The notes under the pieces: model-generated
What the model was told of the DNA's origin: nothing
Databases searched by the model: none
What the model saw: only the letters and a program-made list of their open reading frames with translations
Shown here: piece by piece, positions 34,318 through 42,317 of the stretch
Position numbering within the stretch: position 1 is the first letter of the stretch
Layout: the number at the start of each line of letters is the position of its first letter
DNA from: SZUA-252 sp035716005
Lineage (GTDB): Bacteria > Eisenbacteria > RBG-16-71-46 > SZUA-252
Assembly (NCBI GenBank): GCA_035716005.1
Contig: DASTKG010000097.1
Span: forward strand, 1-64,000
DNA: 64,000 bases
Direction: 5' to 3'
Program-made: the position numbers and the translations under genes

Positions 34318-34380
34318 CGTGTCCTCCTCGAGGCCGTGACCGCGATCGCCTGGCCGCTACCCGGCGGCCGAACGCGAGCC

Positions 34381-34875
34381 TCAGCCAGGTTTGATTTCCG
34401 GCAGCTCTTCGGCACGCTCGAGAATGGGCGGAACGTCCCCGAGCGCCAACGCCTGTTCGATCGCCTCGCCGAGCGCCAGGTATTCGCGCTTCACGAAGCC
34501 CTCGATCCGCTCGGCGACGACGCCCGCTCCATCGATGACGAAGAGCGTCGGCACCGTCACGACGCCGAAGTCGGCGGAGGCGCCGTAGGGCGCGCTCTCC
34601 CACGCGAGCGTTCCCGCCGCGCCGTTCTCCTCGCGGAATGCGCGAGCGCCTCCCTCCTCCTCCTGGGCGACCGAGAGAAAGAGCCGCCCTTCCCGCTCCA
34701 GCGCGCGCGCGAGCGGTCCCGTCCGCGCGAGGACGAGGCGGCTCGCCTCGCAGTCGGACTTGAAGAAGAGGACGATCCCGCCTCCCGGCTCCACGATGTC
34801 GTCGAGTCCGCGAAAGCCGCCCCCGACCAGCGCCACGTGAAACGCGGGAGCCGGAGCGCCGGGAAGGAGGCTCAC
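34381..34875 (-). CDS. Redoxin/thioredoxin-fold protein with a single active-site Cys
   Basis: A 164-residue AhpC/TlpA-like protein starting at GTG 34875, overlapping the nth stop by 4 bp. It shows LLPGAPAPAFHVALVGG at the N-terminus, FFKSDCEASRLVLA (the place of WCxxC, here CEAS, so only the first Cys is kept), then the cis-Pro loop GVVTVPTLFVIDGAG. The C-terminal 30 residues are acidic. A CxxS site is found in redoxins that are not general disulfide reductases, so a peroxidase or a mixed-disulfide role is more likely. Cytoplasmic; coupled with endonuclease III, which is an unexplained pairing. Confidence 0.8.
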   Translation of the reverse strand: MSLLPGAPAPAFHVALVGGGFRGLDDIVEPGGGIVLFFKSDCEASRLVLARTGPLARALEREGRLFLSVAQEEEGGARAFREENGAAGTLAWESAPYGASADFGVVTVPTLFVIDGAGVVAERIEGFVKREYLALGEAIEQALALGDVPPILERAEELPEIKPG

Positions 34876-35729
34876 TTCTTCTTCGCTTTCTTCGTCGCGG
34901 CCGGTTTCTTCGTCACGGCCGTCTTCTTCACGGCCGTCTTCTTCACGTGCGGCTTCTTCTTCACGGGCGGCTTCTTCGTTCCGCCCTTCCTCGCCGCGCG
35001 CTCCCGCGCCATCGCCTTCGACCCTCGCGCCGGCGGTTCCTTCCCCGCCAGATAATACGGAGCGCTCGGGCAGAGCGCGGCCACGGGGCAACTCCCGCAC
35101 TCGGGCTTTCGCGCCTGGCAGACCTGCCGCCCGTGGAAGATGAGGAGGTGGGAGAGGTCGATCCAATCCTCGCGCGGCACGACGCGCATGAGATCCTGCT
35201 CGATCGCCTCCGGATTCTTCCCGTCGCTCAGGCCGAGCCGGTGGGCGAGCCGGTCGACGTGCGTGTCGACGACCACGCCGACGGCGATGCCGTACCCCGC
35301 TCCCAGCACGACATTCGCGGTCTTCCGCGCCACGCCGGGAAGCGTGAGGAGTTCCTCCATCGTCCGCGGCACGCGTCCGCCGAAGGCGTCGACGATGCGC
35401 GCCGACGCCGCGCGGATCGACTTCGCCTTGTTCCGGTAGAAGCCGGTCGACCGGATGATCCCCTCGAGCTCCTCCTGGCTCGCGCGGCTCATGGCCGCGG
35501 CGTCGGCGTAGGCCGCGAAGAGGACCGGCGTGACCATGTTGACGCGCGCGTCGGTGCACTGGGCCGAGAGGATGGTGGCGACGAGGAGCTGGAAGGGGTC
35601 CTGATGTGTGAGGGCGCACGTGGCGTCGGGATAGGCGCGGCGCAACTCGGCGATCAGCGCCGCCACGTGGGCCGGCGAGGCGGAACGGGCGCCCGCGGCG
35701 GGCGCGTCGGCGACGGAATGCTCGATCAC
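34872..35729 (-). CDS. nth: Endonuclease III with a lysine-rich C-terminal tail
   Basis: A 285-residue protein. Residues 20-228 are a complete Nth: LVATILSAQCTDARVN, the helix-hairpin-helix LPGVARKTANVV with catalytic Lys (about 131), VVVDTHVDRLAHR with catalytic Asp (about 149), and the 4Fe-4S cluster CQARKPECGSCPVAALC. It removes oxidised pyrimidines and cuts at abasic sites. The last about 45 residues (KKPPVKKKPHVKKTAVKK and so on) are Lys/Ala/Thr/Pro repeats like histone H1 tails, not present in typical Nth (about 211 residues). Coupled to the redoxin gene. Confidence 0.93.
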   Translation of the reverse strand: MIEHSVADAPAAGARSASPAHVAALIAELRRAYPDATCALTHQDPFQLLVATILSAQCTDARVNMVTPVLFAAYADAAAMSRASQEELEGIIRSTGFYRNKAKSIRAASARIVDAFGGRVPRTMEELLTLPGVARKTANVVLGAGYGIAVGVVVDTHVDRLAHRLGLSDGKNPEAIEQDLMRVVPREDWIDLSHLLIFHGRQVCQARKPECGSCPVAALCPSAPYYLAGKEPPARGSKAMARERAARKGGTKKPPVKKKPHVKKTAVKKTAVTKKPAATKKAKKK

Positions 35730-35738
35730 GGACGGCTC

Positions 35739-36410
35739 CTAGTTTCGGCGAGGGTCCTTGGGATAGAGATGCCGCGCGCGGTCGATGACGTCCTGCGTGC
35801 GGCCCGATTCCCGGAGGATTTGGTGGAGGGCGCGGAATCGAAGCTCGAGCCCGTCCATCTCCAGGAGCTGTTGGCGCGTTTGCGGCTCCGTGTCGACGTT
35901 CATGGCGATCGTGTTCACCACCGCCTCGGGCGTCACGTTCGGTCCGAGGACCTGCTCCAGGTCGAGCACCGTTCCCTGGCGCTGATGCGCCCGGCGGTAG
36001 AGCTCGATCAGCTGCGACGCCATGTCGCCCGCGCCGGGGACGGAGGCCCACGCGAGATCCTCCCCCATGCGCCGGACGCGCGCGATGCGATAGGGCTGCA
36101 GTCGCTCGAACCGCTCGATGAAGACCTTCTCCTCCCCCTGGACCACGATGTTGTAGCGGCCGTCGGGGAGCTTCTGATGCTGGACGACGCGGCCGACGCA
36201 GGCCACCGGGTGGACCTCGGGGCTTCCGTAGTAGTCCTGCTCCCAGCCCGGCTTCAGGAGCGCGATCAGGAGCGTCTGGCCCCCGCCGAGCACATCGGCG
36301 ATCATGGTGCGATAGCGCGGTTCGAAGATGTGGAGCGGCAGCAGCGCCCTTGGAAAGAGGACGACGTTTGGCAGCGGAAAGAGAGGCTGAAGATCGAATT
36401 CGTCCGGCAC
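35739..36410 (-). CDS. LON substrate-binding domain protein (PUA-like)
   Basis: A 223-residue stand-alone LON N-terminal domain protein: LFPLPNVVLFPRALLPLHIFEPRYR at the N-terminus (in pieces), then VGRVVQHQKLPDGRYNIVVQG and a helical C-terminal part (about 130-215, with YRRAHQRQGTVLD). No ATPase or protease domain follows. Such proteins (YcaA-type) are widespread; a role in substrate binding or redox/stress response is suggested but unproven. The ATG lies at 36410, divergent from and overlapping the queG reading frame by 61 bp, with the nth start 10 nt after its stop. Confidence 0.88.
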   Translation of the reverse strand: MPDEFDLQPLFPLPNVVLFPRALLPLHIFEPRYRTMIADVLGGGQTLLIALLKPGWEQDYYGSPEVHPVACVGRVVQHQKLPDGRYNIVVQGEEKVFIERFERLQPYRIARVRRMGEDLAWASVPGAGDMASQLIELYRRAHQRQGTVLDLEQVLGPNVTPEAVVNTIAMNVDTEPQTRQQLLEMDGLELRFRALHQILRESGRTQDVIDRARHLYPKDPRRN

Positions 36411-37558
36411 GGGGCGATGCTAGCACACCCGAGGCGCTCGCCGCCGCGCTCCGGGAAGCCGCGCTCGCGCTCGGTTTCGACGCGATCGGGTTCGCGGCCG
36501 CCGAGGGCCACCCCCATGCCGCGCACCTCGCCGCGTGGCTCGAGGAGGGACGCCACGGGACGATGCGCTGGATGGCGCGCGACCCCGAACGCCGGGCCGA
36601 CCCGCGGCGCGTCCTTCCGGGCGCCGTCACCGTCGTGTCGGTCATGGCCTCGTACTACCGGGGCGGCTGGCCCGAGGAGGGGCCCGAGGAGGGGCGCTCC
36701 CCCGCCCTCCGCGGAAAGGTGGCGCGCTACGCCTGGGGCCGGGACTACCACGGCCGCCTGAAGCGGCGCCTCCATCGACTCGGGCGCGCGCTCGAAAGAC
36801 TCCGCCCCGGCGCCCGCTGGCGCGCGTACGTCGACAGCGGCCCGATCCTCGATCGCGGCTGGGCCGAACGGGCTGGCCTCGGGTGGATCGGGAAGAACGC
36901 GAACGTCATCCGCCAGGGCGCCGGCTCCTGGTTCTTCCTGGGGGAGATCGTCTGCGACGCGCCGCTCCCGCCCGCCGAGCCGGCGCGGAACCGCTGCGGG
37001 CGCTGCTCGCGCTGCATCCCCGCCTGCCCCACCGGGGCGATCGTCGCCCCGTACCAGGTCGACGCCAGGCGCTGCATCTCCTACCTCACGATCGAGCTGG
37101 CCGGGCCGATTCCGCGGGAGCTTCGCCCCCTCATCGGGGTACGAATCTTCGGGTGCGACGATTGCCAGGAAGCGTGTCCCTGGAACCGCTTCGCGACGCC
37201 GACCTACGACCCCGACTTCGCCGAGCGGCCGAGGCAGCAGACGCCGTGGCTCCTCCCGCTTCTCGCGATCGACGCCGAGGGCTTCGCGGCCCGATACGAA
37301 GGGACGCCGCTCATGCGCGCCGGCCGCGACCGCTTCGTCCGGAACGTGGCGGTCGCGCTCGGAAATCTGGGCGATCCGAGGGCGGTTCCGGCCCTCTCGC
37401 GCGCGCTTCACGACGAAGCGACGGACGTGGGGCGAGGTCACGCGGCCTGGGCGCTCGGCCGAATCGGGGGCGCGGCCGCGCTCCGCGCCCTTCGGAGAGC
37501 CCGCGAGGAGGAGCGGGAGAGCTCGGTCCTTGAGGAGATCGAGGCCGCGCTGGGGTAG
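36350..37558 (+). CDS. queG: Epoxyqueuosine reductase QueG with HEAT-like C-terminus, start uncertain
   Basis: The family matches from residue about 28 (LAAALREAALALGFDAIGFA). It contains the catalytic DSGPILDR (about 163), GLGWIGKNANV, two 4Fe-4S motifs (CGRCSRCIPACPTG and CDDCQEACPWN) and a C-terminal HEAT-like repeat (residues about 320-400, LGNLGDPRAVPALSRAL). QueG reduces epoxyqueuosine to queuosine in tRNA with a cobalamin cofactor. The only in-frame starts are TTG codons at 36350 and 36365, within the divergent neighbour's 5' end; the true start may be a rare codon near 36420. Ends 70 nt before the hydrolase gene. Confidence 0.88.
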   Translation: MERGRRLAAEREAEDRIRPARGDASTPEALAAALREAALALGFDAIGFAAAEGHPHAAHLAAWLEEGRHGTMRWMARDPERRADPRRVLPGAVTVVSVMASYYRGGWPEEGPEEGRSPALRGKVARYAWGRDYHGRLKRRLHRLGRALERLRPGARWRAYVDSGPILDRGWAERAGLGWIGKNANVIRQGAGSWFFLGEIVCDAPLPPAEPARNRCGRCSRCIPACPTGAIVAPYQVDARRCISYLTIELAGPIPRELRPLIGVRIFGCDDCQEACPWNRFATPTYDPDFAERPRQQTPWLLPLLAIDAEGFAARYEGTPLMRAGRDRFVRNVAVALGNLGDPRAVPALSRALHDEATDVGRGHAAWALGRIGGAAALRALRRAREEERESSVLEEIEAALG

Positions 37559-37628
37559 AATTCTGTCTCGCGGCAGTCGCCGCCGGGCCCATGTTCCGGA
37601 GCCACGCTCTCAAGGGGGAAACCATCGC

Positions 37629-38408
37629 ATGATTCGCCCGTTCCTTCGCGCCGCGCTCGTCCTGTCCGCCTTCCTTCTCGTTCCGTCCGCCCCCGCCGAC
37701 GCGGGCATGGTTTCGATGACCGTGAACAAGGAGACCCTCTCGGGCTACCTCGCGCTCCCGAAGGGCGCCGGGACGCACCCCGCGGTGGTGGTGATCCACG
37801 AGTGGTGGGGCCTGAACGACTGGGTGAAGCAGCAGGCCGACAGCCTCGCGGCGCACGGCTACATCGCCTTCGCCGTCGATCTCTACAAGGGGAAGGTGGC
37901 GCGCGACCAGGAGACCGCCCACCAGTACATCAGCGGCCTCGCCGAGGACGAAGCCCTCGCCACGGTCCGCCGCGGAGCCGACTTCCTTCGCAGCCGCGAC
38001 GACGTCCGCGCCCAGGCGATCGGCGTCATCGGCTGGTGCATGGGCGGCAAGTACTCGATCCGCCTCGCCGCGGCCGACCCCGGCATCCGCGCGTGCGTGA
38101 TGTACTACGGGACCCCGATCACCGACGCCGCCACGATCAAGGGGATCCAGGCCGCCGTCCTCGGCAATTTCGGCGGCGACGACAAGGGGCCGACGGCCGA
38201 GCAGGCCCTGGCGTTCGAGAAGGCCCTGAAGGCGGCCGGAAAGAAGGCCGACTTCAAGATCTACCCGGGGGCGGGCCACGCCTTCGCCAACATCAATAAT
38301 CCCTGGGGCGGCTATCGGGAGGATGCGGCCAAGGACGCCTGGGCCCGGACCCTCGCCTTCCTGGACCAGTACCTGACGAAGCCCTCGCTCCCCAAGAAGC
38401 GCGGCTAG
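37629..38408 (+). CDS. Secreted dienelactone hydrolase-family protein
   Basis: A 259-residue alpha/beta hydrolase from ATG 37629 (GGGGGA 9 nt upstream). Signal peptide residues 1-25 (LVLSAFLLVPSAPADA). The dienelactone hydrolase features are HEWWGLNDWVKQQADSLA, the nucleophile elbow GWCMGGKY (Cys about 139), an acid in NFGGDDKG-T, and GAGHAFAN (His about 221). The family hydrolyses cyclic lactones and other esters; the exported form suggests a general periplasmic esterase. Frame also opens at 37530, but the signal peptide and SD decide this start. Confidence 0.9.
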   Translation: MIRPFLRAALVLSAFLLVPSAPADAGMVSMTVNKETLSGYLALPKGAGTHPAVVVIHEWWGLNDWVKQQADSLAAHGYIAFAVDLYKGKVARDQETAHQYISGLAEDEALATVRRGADFLRSRDDVRAQAIGVIGWCMGGKYSIRLAAADPGIRACVMYYGTPITDAATIKGIQAAVLGNFGGDDKGPTAEQALAFEKALKAAGKKADFKIYPGAGHAFANINNPWGGYREDAAKDAWARTLAFLDQYLTKPSLPKKRG

Positions 38409-38423
38409 AGCGGTATCGGCGGG

Positions 38424-38437
38424 GGTACCAAGGTACC
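38424..38437. repeat. Direct/inverted GGTACC repeat
   Basis: Two GGTACC palindromes separated by AA, upstream of the radical SAM gene. Each half is self-complementary, so the pair could bind a dimeric regulator twice. It is followed 19 bp later by a second, AT-rich palindrome (38457-38479). Function unknown. Confidence 0.35.
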
Positions 38438-38456
38438 ATCGACCGCGGGGCGGCAA

Positions 38457-38479
38457 GTGACGTATTATTAATACGTTAC
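38457..38479. promoter_or_regulatory. AT-rich 23-bp palindrome upstream of the radical SAM gene
   Basis: GTGACGTATT-ATT-AATACGTTAC: two 10-bp arms with one mismatch around a 3-nt spacer, in a genome of about 67% GC. It is centred about 49 nt before the ATG of the radical SAM gene, where it would overlap a promoter (TATTAT, TATTAA). A transcription-factor operator is the simplest reading. Confidence 0.6.
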
Positions 38480-38516
38480 GCTGCCCACCGGGGGCGGCGA
38501 AGGAGCCCCGTTCCGC

Positions 38517-40232
38517 ATGACACCACGCCGCAACGCGTGCGAACTCGAGATCGATCTCTTCTGTAACGGGCTTCGCATCGACCCCTCCTGCCGCCTCGAA
38601 GAGGACGCCCGCACGGTCACGCGCACGCGCGCCGGACTCGGCTCGGGCCTCGAGCTGGTCATCCCGACGCCTCGCAAAGAGATCTGGCTGAACGTCCCCG
38701 TCGAGGAGGATTTCGCGCGCAGCTCGCCCTATCGGCTCGTGCGCGACGCCCGGGAATATCTCCTCTGCGACGAGCGCTCGGGCGAGCGCTACCGGGTTCG
38801 CATTCCGGAGGAGCCCGCCTGGTACACGCGCCGCACGTCGCGCGGCACCGAGATGGGCAAGGTCGGCGTCCTGCAGGGCACCTACCTCGGCATCTACATC
38901 TCCAACTCCTGCCTCTTCTGGTACTCCAATCCGCCGCAGAATTGCCGCTTCTGCACGACCGGCTCCAACGTCGGCGTGAACGAAGTCGCGCAGAAACATC
39001 TCCAGGACGTGATCGAGGTGGCCCGCGCCGCGAAGGCCGAATCGGGCGTCACCTTCGTCCACTTCAACAGCGGATACCAGTCGGGGCGCGATCTCGCGCT
39101 CGCCGCGCCCTACGTGAAGGCCATCAAGGAGGAGGTGGGGGCCCTCGTCGGCGTCCAGCTCTACCCCACGAGCGACCTGGAGCAGTACGACCGCCTGATC
39201 GAGATCGGCGTCGATCACTTCTCCTTCTGCTACGAGTTCCAGAATCCCGAGTACTTCGCGCGCTACCTCCCCGGCAAGGAGCGAACGGGAGGGCAGGAGC
39301 TCTTCTTCCGCGCGCTCGAATACACGTCTCGGAAGCTCGGGAAGGGCGCGGTGTCGGGCGAGATCATCGCCGGCGTGGAGCCGATCGAGGACACCATGCG
39401 CGCCATCGATTACATCACGTCGGTCGGCGCCTTCCCCACCGTCTGCATCTTCCGCCCCGTGATCGGCGCGGAGATGGAGCGCCACCCCGCGCCGCGCTAC
39501 GAGGAGATGCGACGGGTCTTCGCCCATCTCTACGACGCGTGCCGCCGGCACGGCATTCCCATCGGCGCCGCGCCGAACATCGAGGTGAGCCTCATCGTGC
39601 AGCCCGACGACGCGCGCGAACTCGCCGAGCCCGGACTCGCCACCACGCTCTACGACGCGCGGCTCGCCCTGGTGCGAGCGCTGGCGCGTCCCCTCTTCGC
39701 CTGGAAGGCGCGCCGGCGTCGCGTGCCGCAGGGCGCGATCGACGCGCTCCTCGAACGCGCGAAGGTGGCCCCCGGCGCCGCCGGGACGCCCGAGCACGAC
39801 GCCTGCGACGCGGCGGGGTCGCCGGCCGCGGGCGCCGCGGGGGCGTCCGCCGCGAGAGAAGCGTCGCTGCACGAGGTCTTCGAGGCGATCCGCTTCGTCG
39901 CGAAGCGCCGCGGCGACACCTTCTCCATCGAGGAGCGCGAAGGCGTCCTGGAAATCGCGCCGCGGGGCGGCGACGACGGCGTCCCGAATCGCTGCCGCTT
40001 GAAACTCTTCCGCCCTCGCGAGAACAGGGACCGCCTCTGCGCCTTCTTCTACAAGCGCTCGAACCTCGGCTGGAGCCGCGATCGCTTTTCGTACGGCGCC
40101 ATCGAGTTCCTCCCGGAGAATCTCACGCGCGACGACGCGGCGGCCTGGCTCGCCTGGCTCCAGGGCGGGTTCGACCCGGAGAAACGCCCCGCGAAGCTGC
40201 GGCGCGCGTTTCTCTATTCCATTCCCGAGTAA
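38517..40232 (+). CDS. Radical SAM protein with unusual C-x10-C-x2-C motif
   Basis: A 571-residue protein. The N-terminal about 130 residues form a beta-rich domain (LFCNGLRIDPSCRL, VIPTPRKEIWLNVPV). The three Cys of the likely cluster are at residues 132, 143 and 146 (CLFWYSNPPQNCRFC), followed by TTGSN, a TIM-barrel half (FVHFNSGYQSGRDL, VGVQLYPTSDLEQYD, SGEIIAGVEPIEDTMRAIDYI) and RPVIGAEMERHPAPRYEEM. The C-terminal about 130 residues, after an Ala-rich linker (420-450), are not recognised. Normal radical SAM enzymes use CxxxCxxC. The reaction is unknown. The gene follows the 23-bp palindrome and precedes a Nudix and an alpha/beta hydrolase gene. Confidence 0.78.
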   Translation: MTPRRNACELEIDLFCNGLRIDPSCRLEEDARTVTRTRAGLGSGLELVIPTPRKEIWLNVPVEEDFARSSPYRLVRDAREYLLCDERSGERYRVRIPEEPAWYTRRTSRGTEMGKVGVLQGTYLGIYISNSCLFWYSNPPQNCRFCTTGSNVGVNEVAQKHLQDVIEVARAAKAESGVTFVHFNSGYQSGRDLALAAPYVKAIKEEVGALVGVQLYPTSDLEQYDRLIEIGVDHFSFCYEFQNPEYFARYLPGKERTGGQELFFRALEYTSRKLGKGAVSGEIIAGVEPIEDTMRAIDYITSVGAFPTVCIFRPVIGAEMERHPAPRYEEMRRVFAHLYDACRRHGIPIGAAPNIEVSLIVQPDDARELAEPGLATTLYDARLALVRALARPLFAWKARRRRVPQGAIDALLERAKVAPGAAGTPEHDACDAAGSPAAGAAGASAAREASLHEVFEAIRFVAKRRGDTFSIEEREGVLEIAPRGGDDGVPNRCRLKLFRPRENRDRLCAFFYKRSNLGWSRDRFSYGAIEFLPENLTRDDAAAWLAWLQGGFDPEKRPAKLRRAFLYSIPE

Positions 40233-40308
40233 GGCCGGGCCGGGGCGACGTCTCCCCGCCAAGACCCCGTTGACCTCGCCATCCCGGTTCCGTAACGTCA
40301 TCCGCCAG

Positions 40309-40713
40309 ATGCGACGATTCGACGTGGCCGCGGGGATCCTCTGGAACGGGAGCGAGGTTCTCATCGCGCGGCGTTACGACCACGATCACCAGGGCGGCCG
40401 TTGGGAATTCCCGGGCGGGAAGCGGAACGCCAACGAGACCATCGAGGACTGCCTCCGCCGCGAGTTCATGGAGGAACTCGGCATCGAGGTGGAAGTCGGG
40501 CGCCTCTGGCGGGCCCTCACGCACCGCTACCCCGATCGAACGGTCACGCTCAATTTCTTCTTCTGCCGCCATCTCTCCGGCGAACCGCGGGCGCTGGAAG
40601 TCTCCGAGTGGAGATGGGTGGCTCCGCGCGTCCTGGCGGAACTCGAATTCGTCGAAGGGGACGGCCCCGTCCTTCCCGACCTGATCGCCGATCTCCTCGC
40701 GGGGCGCACGTGA
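40309..40713 (+). CDS. Nudix hydrolase (MutT-like)
   Basis: A 134-residue protein from ATG 40309 (a TTG at 40270 is the alternative). It shows FDVAAGILWNGSEVLIARR, and the Nudix box GGKRNANETIEDCLRREF then MEELG (G-x5-E-x7-REUxEExGU) is intact. HYPDRTVTLNFFFCRHLSGEP and W-RWV follow, the layout of MutT/8-oxo-dGTP diphosphatase and (di)nucleoside polyphosphate hydrolases. It may sanitise the nucleotide pool. Its end overlaps the alpha/beta hydrolase start by 4 bp (GTGA). Confidence 0.88.
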   Translation: MRRFDVAAGILWNGSEVLIARRYDHDHQGGRWEFPGGKRNANETIEDCLRREFMEELGIEVEVGRLWRALTHRYPDRTVTLNFFFCRHLSGEPRALEVSEWRWVAPRVLAELEFVEGDGPVLPDLIADLLAGRT

Positions 40714-41627
40714 GCGCGCTCCCGGACGAGCCGCCTCCTCCGCCCCTCCGGACTCCCGAGCCGCACGAATTGACGGCGTCCGACGGCGGCCCGCTCCGCC
40801 TCGACTACTACGCGGCCGACGACGACGCCGCTCCGGGGTGCGGCGTCATCCTCTGCCACGGATTCCGCGGGTACAAGACGTGGGGCTTCCTCCCCTTCCT
40901 GGCGACGCGCCTCGCGGAGGAAGGAATTCCGGCGGCGGCGTTCGATTTCGCCTCCTCCGGAATCAGCGATCGCGACGGCACGTTCGGAGAGCCCGAGAGG
41001 TTCCGCCGCGGCACGTACGCCGGCGATCTGGCCGATCTCGCGCGCGTCTCGGATTGGATGGCGGCCCGGCTCGGCGGCGGCAAGGGGGTGAGACTCGGCC
41101 TCGCGGGACACAGCCGAGGGGGCGTGATCTCCATCCTCCACGCGGCGCGGGATCGCCGCGTCGGAGCGGTGGCCACGCTCGGCTCGCCGGCGCGAATCGG
41201 GGTCTGGCCCGACGCCTTCTGGGACGCGTGGCGGCGGGGCGAGTCGGCCGACGTCTACGACTTCAGGACGAAGCGGACGCTCCGGCTCGGACCGGAGCTC
41301 TTCCGGGACTGGAGCGAGAACGGGCCCCGCTACGGGACCGCGGCCGCACTGGCCACGCTGGCGGCGCCGCTCCTCGTGCTCCACGGCACGCGCGACGCGC
41401 TGGTTCCTCTCGCGGAGGCCAAGGAACTCGCCTCGTTCGGCCGCTCGACGTCGGTCGAGCTGAAGGTGATCGAGGGCGCCGGCCACTCGTTTCAGGCCGG
41501 AGACGAACTTCGCCGCACCCCGCCGGCCCTCCTCGACGCGATCGAGTCGGTGACGGCGTGGATGCGGCGATGGCTACAGCCGAATGAAATCGGGGACTAC
41601 TTCTTCTCCGCCGGCGGGGGCGTGTAG
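40710..41627 (+). CDS. Alpha/beta hydrolase (serine hydrolase, YsgA/BAAT-like)
   Basis: A 305-residue alpha/beta hydrolase starting with GTG 40710. A Pro-rich leader (PPPPPLRTPEPHEL) precedes the fold. The oxyanion part is ILCHGFRGYKTWGFLP (about 48), the nucleophile elbow is GLAGHSRGG (Ser about 135), the acid is in LHGTRDALVP (about 229) and the catalytic His is in IEGAGHSFQAG (about 258). It is probably an esterase or peptidase of the serine aminopeptidase type. Its last 31 bp overlap the convergent YceI gene end. Confidence 0.85.
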   Translation: MSALPDEPPPPPLRTPEPHELTASDGGPLRLDYYAADDDAAPGCGVILCHGFRGYKTWGFLPFLATRLAEEGIPAAAFDFASSGISDRDGTFGEPERFRRGTYAGDLADLARVSDWMAARLGGGKGVRLGLAGHSRGGVISILHAARDRRVGAVATLGSPARIGVWPDAFWDAWRRGESADVYDFRTKRTLRLGPELFRDWSENGPRYGTAAALATLAAPLLVLHGTRDALVPLAEAKELASFGRSTSVELKVIEGAGHSFQAGDELRRTPPALLDAIESVTAWMRRWLQPNEIGDYFFSAGGGV

Positions 41628-42199
41628 GCCTCGATCCCGATGGTGATGTCGACGTCGTCGCCGAGCATCATCCCGTTGTCGACCGTCTTGTTCCAGCTCA
41701 CGCCGAAGTCCTGCCGGTTGATCTTCGTCGTCGCCTCGAATCCCGCGCGCTGACCGCCGAGCGCGGGGCCGGCGCCGAGGAAGGTCACCGCCAGCGTGAC
41801 CGGCTTCGTCACCCCGTGCATCGTGAGGTTCCCCTCCACCGAGAGCTTGTCTCCCTCGCCCTTCGTCACCTTCGTGCTCTGGAAGCTCATCGTCGGGAAC
41901 TTGACCACGTCGAAGAAGTCGGCCGAGCGGAGATGATTGTCGCGCTTCTCCGTCTTCGTGTTGATCGAGGCGGGGTCGATGTCGACCTTCACGGACGCGG
42001 CCGTCGGATTGGCGGGATCGTATTCGATGGAGCCGGAGAACTTGTCGAAATTGCCGGGCACCTTGGAGAAGAAGTGGCGGACCGTGAACCCGATCGAGGA
42101 GTGATTGGGGTCGATCAGCCACGAGGTGGCGTGCGCGGCGCCGGCGAAGGCGAGAGCGGCGAAAACCAACGCGGCGGCGAGCAGCGACTTCGATCTCAT
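41597..42199 (-). CDS. YceI-family periplasmic lipocalin-like protein
   Basis: A 200-residue protein from ATG 42199 with a perfect AGGAGGT 6 nt upstream. Signal peptide: LLAAALVFAALAFAGAAHA (cleaved near residue 25). The mature part is the YceI fold: WLIDPNHSSIGFTVRHFFSKV, GNFDKFSGSIEYD, RDNHLRSADFFDVVKFPTMSF, VEGNLTMHGVTKPV. YceI proteins bind isoprenoids such as ubiquinone-8 in the periplasm. The longer frame to 42277 removes the signal from the N-terminus and is not used. It is divergent from trxB. Confidence 0.92.
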   Translation of the reverse strand: MRSKSLLAAALVFAALAFAGAAHATSWLIDPNHSSIGFTVRHFFSKVPGNFDKFSGSIEYDPANPTAASVKVDIDPASINTKTEKRDNHLRSADFFDVVKFPTMSFQSTKVTKGEGDKLSVEGNLTMHGVTKPVTLAVTFLGAGPALGGQRAGFEATTKINRQDFGVSWNKTVDNGMMLGDDVDITIGIEAYTPPPAEKK

Positions 42200-42281
42200 C
42201 GGATGACCTCCTGGGGATGGCCTGCGGGCTCCGGCCCGCGGGCCGGATAGATGGCGAGCTAGTCGTTGATTTTCCAAGGGG

Positions 42282-42310
42282 TTGAACGCTCGCGCGCGAT
42301 TCCCTAGTAT
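42282..42310 (+). promoter_or_regulatory. Sigma-70-type promoter of the trxB operon
   Basis: TTGAAC (42282-42287), a 17-nt spacer and TAGTAT (42305-42310) form a near-consensus promoter. Transcription would start near 42317, exactly at the base of the folded leader, 100 nt before trxB. Confidence 0.75.
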
Positions 42311-42317
42311 CCTTGAA

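Noticed and set aside
34318..34380. A small gene between the UPF0173 and redoxin genes
   Set aside because: The 63-nt gap has no start with a ribosome-binding site and no open frame of useful length.
37311..40364. A 1,017-codon minus-strand frame opposite the hydrolase and radical SAM genes
   Set aside because: No recognisable domain and strongly biased composition; the plus-strand genes have clear motifs and ribosome-binding sites.
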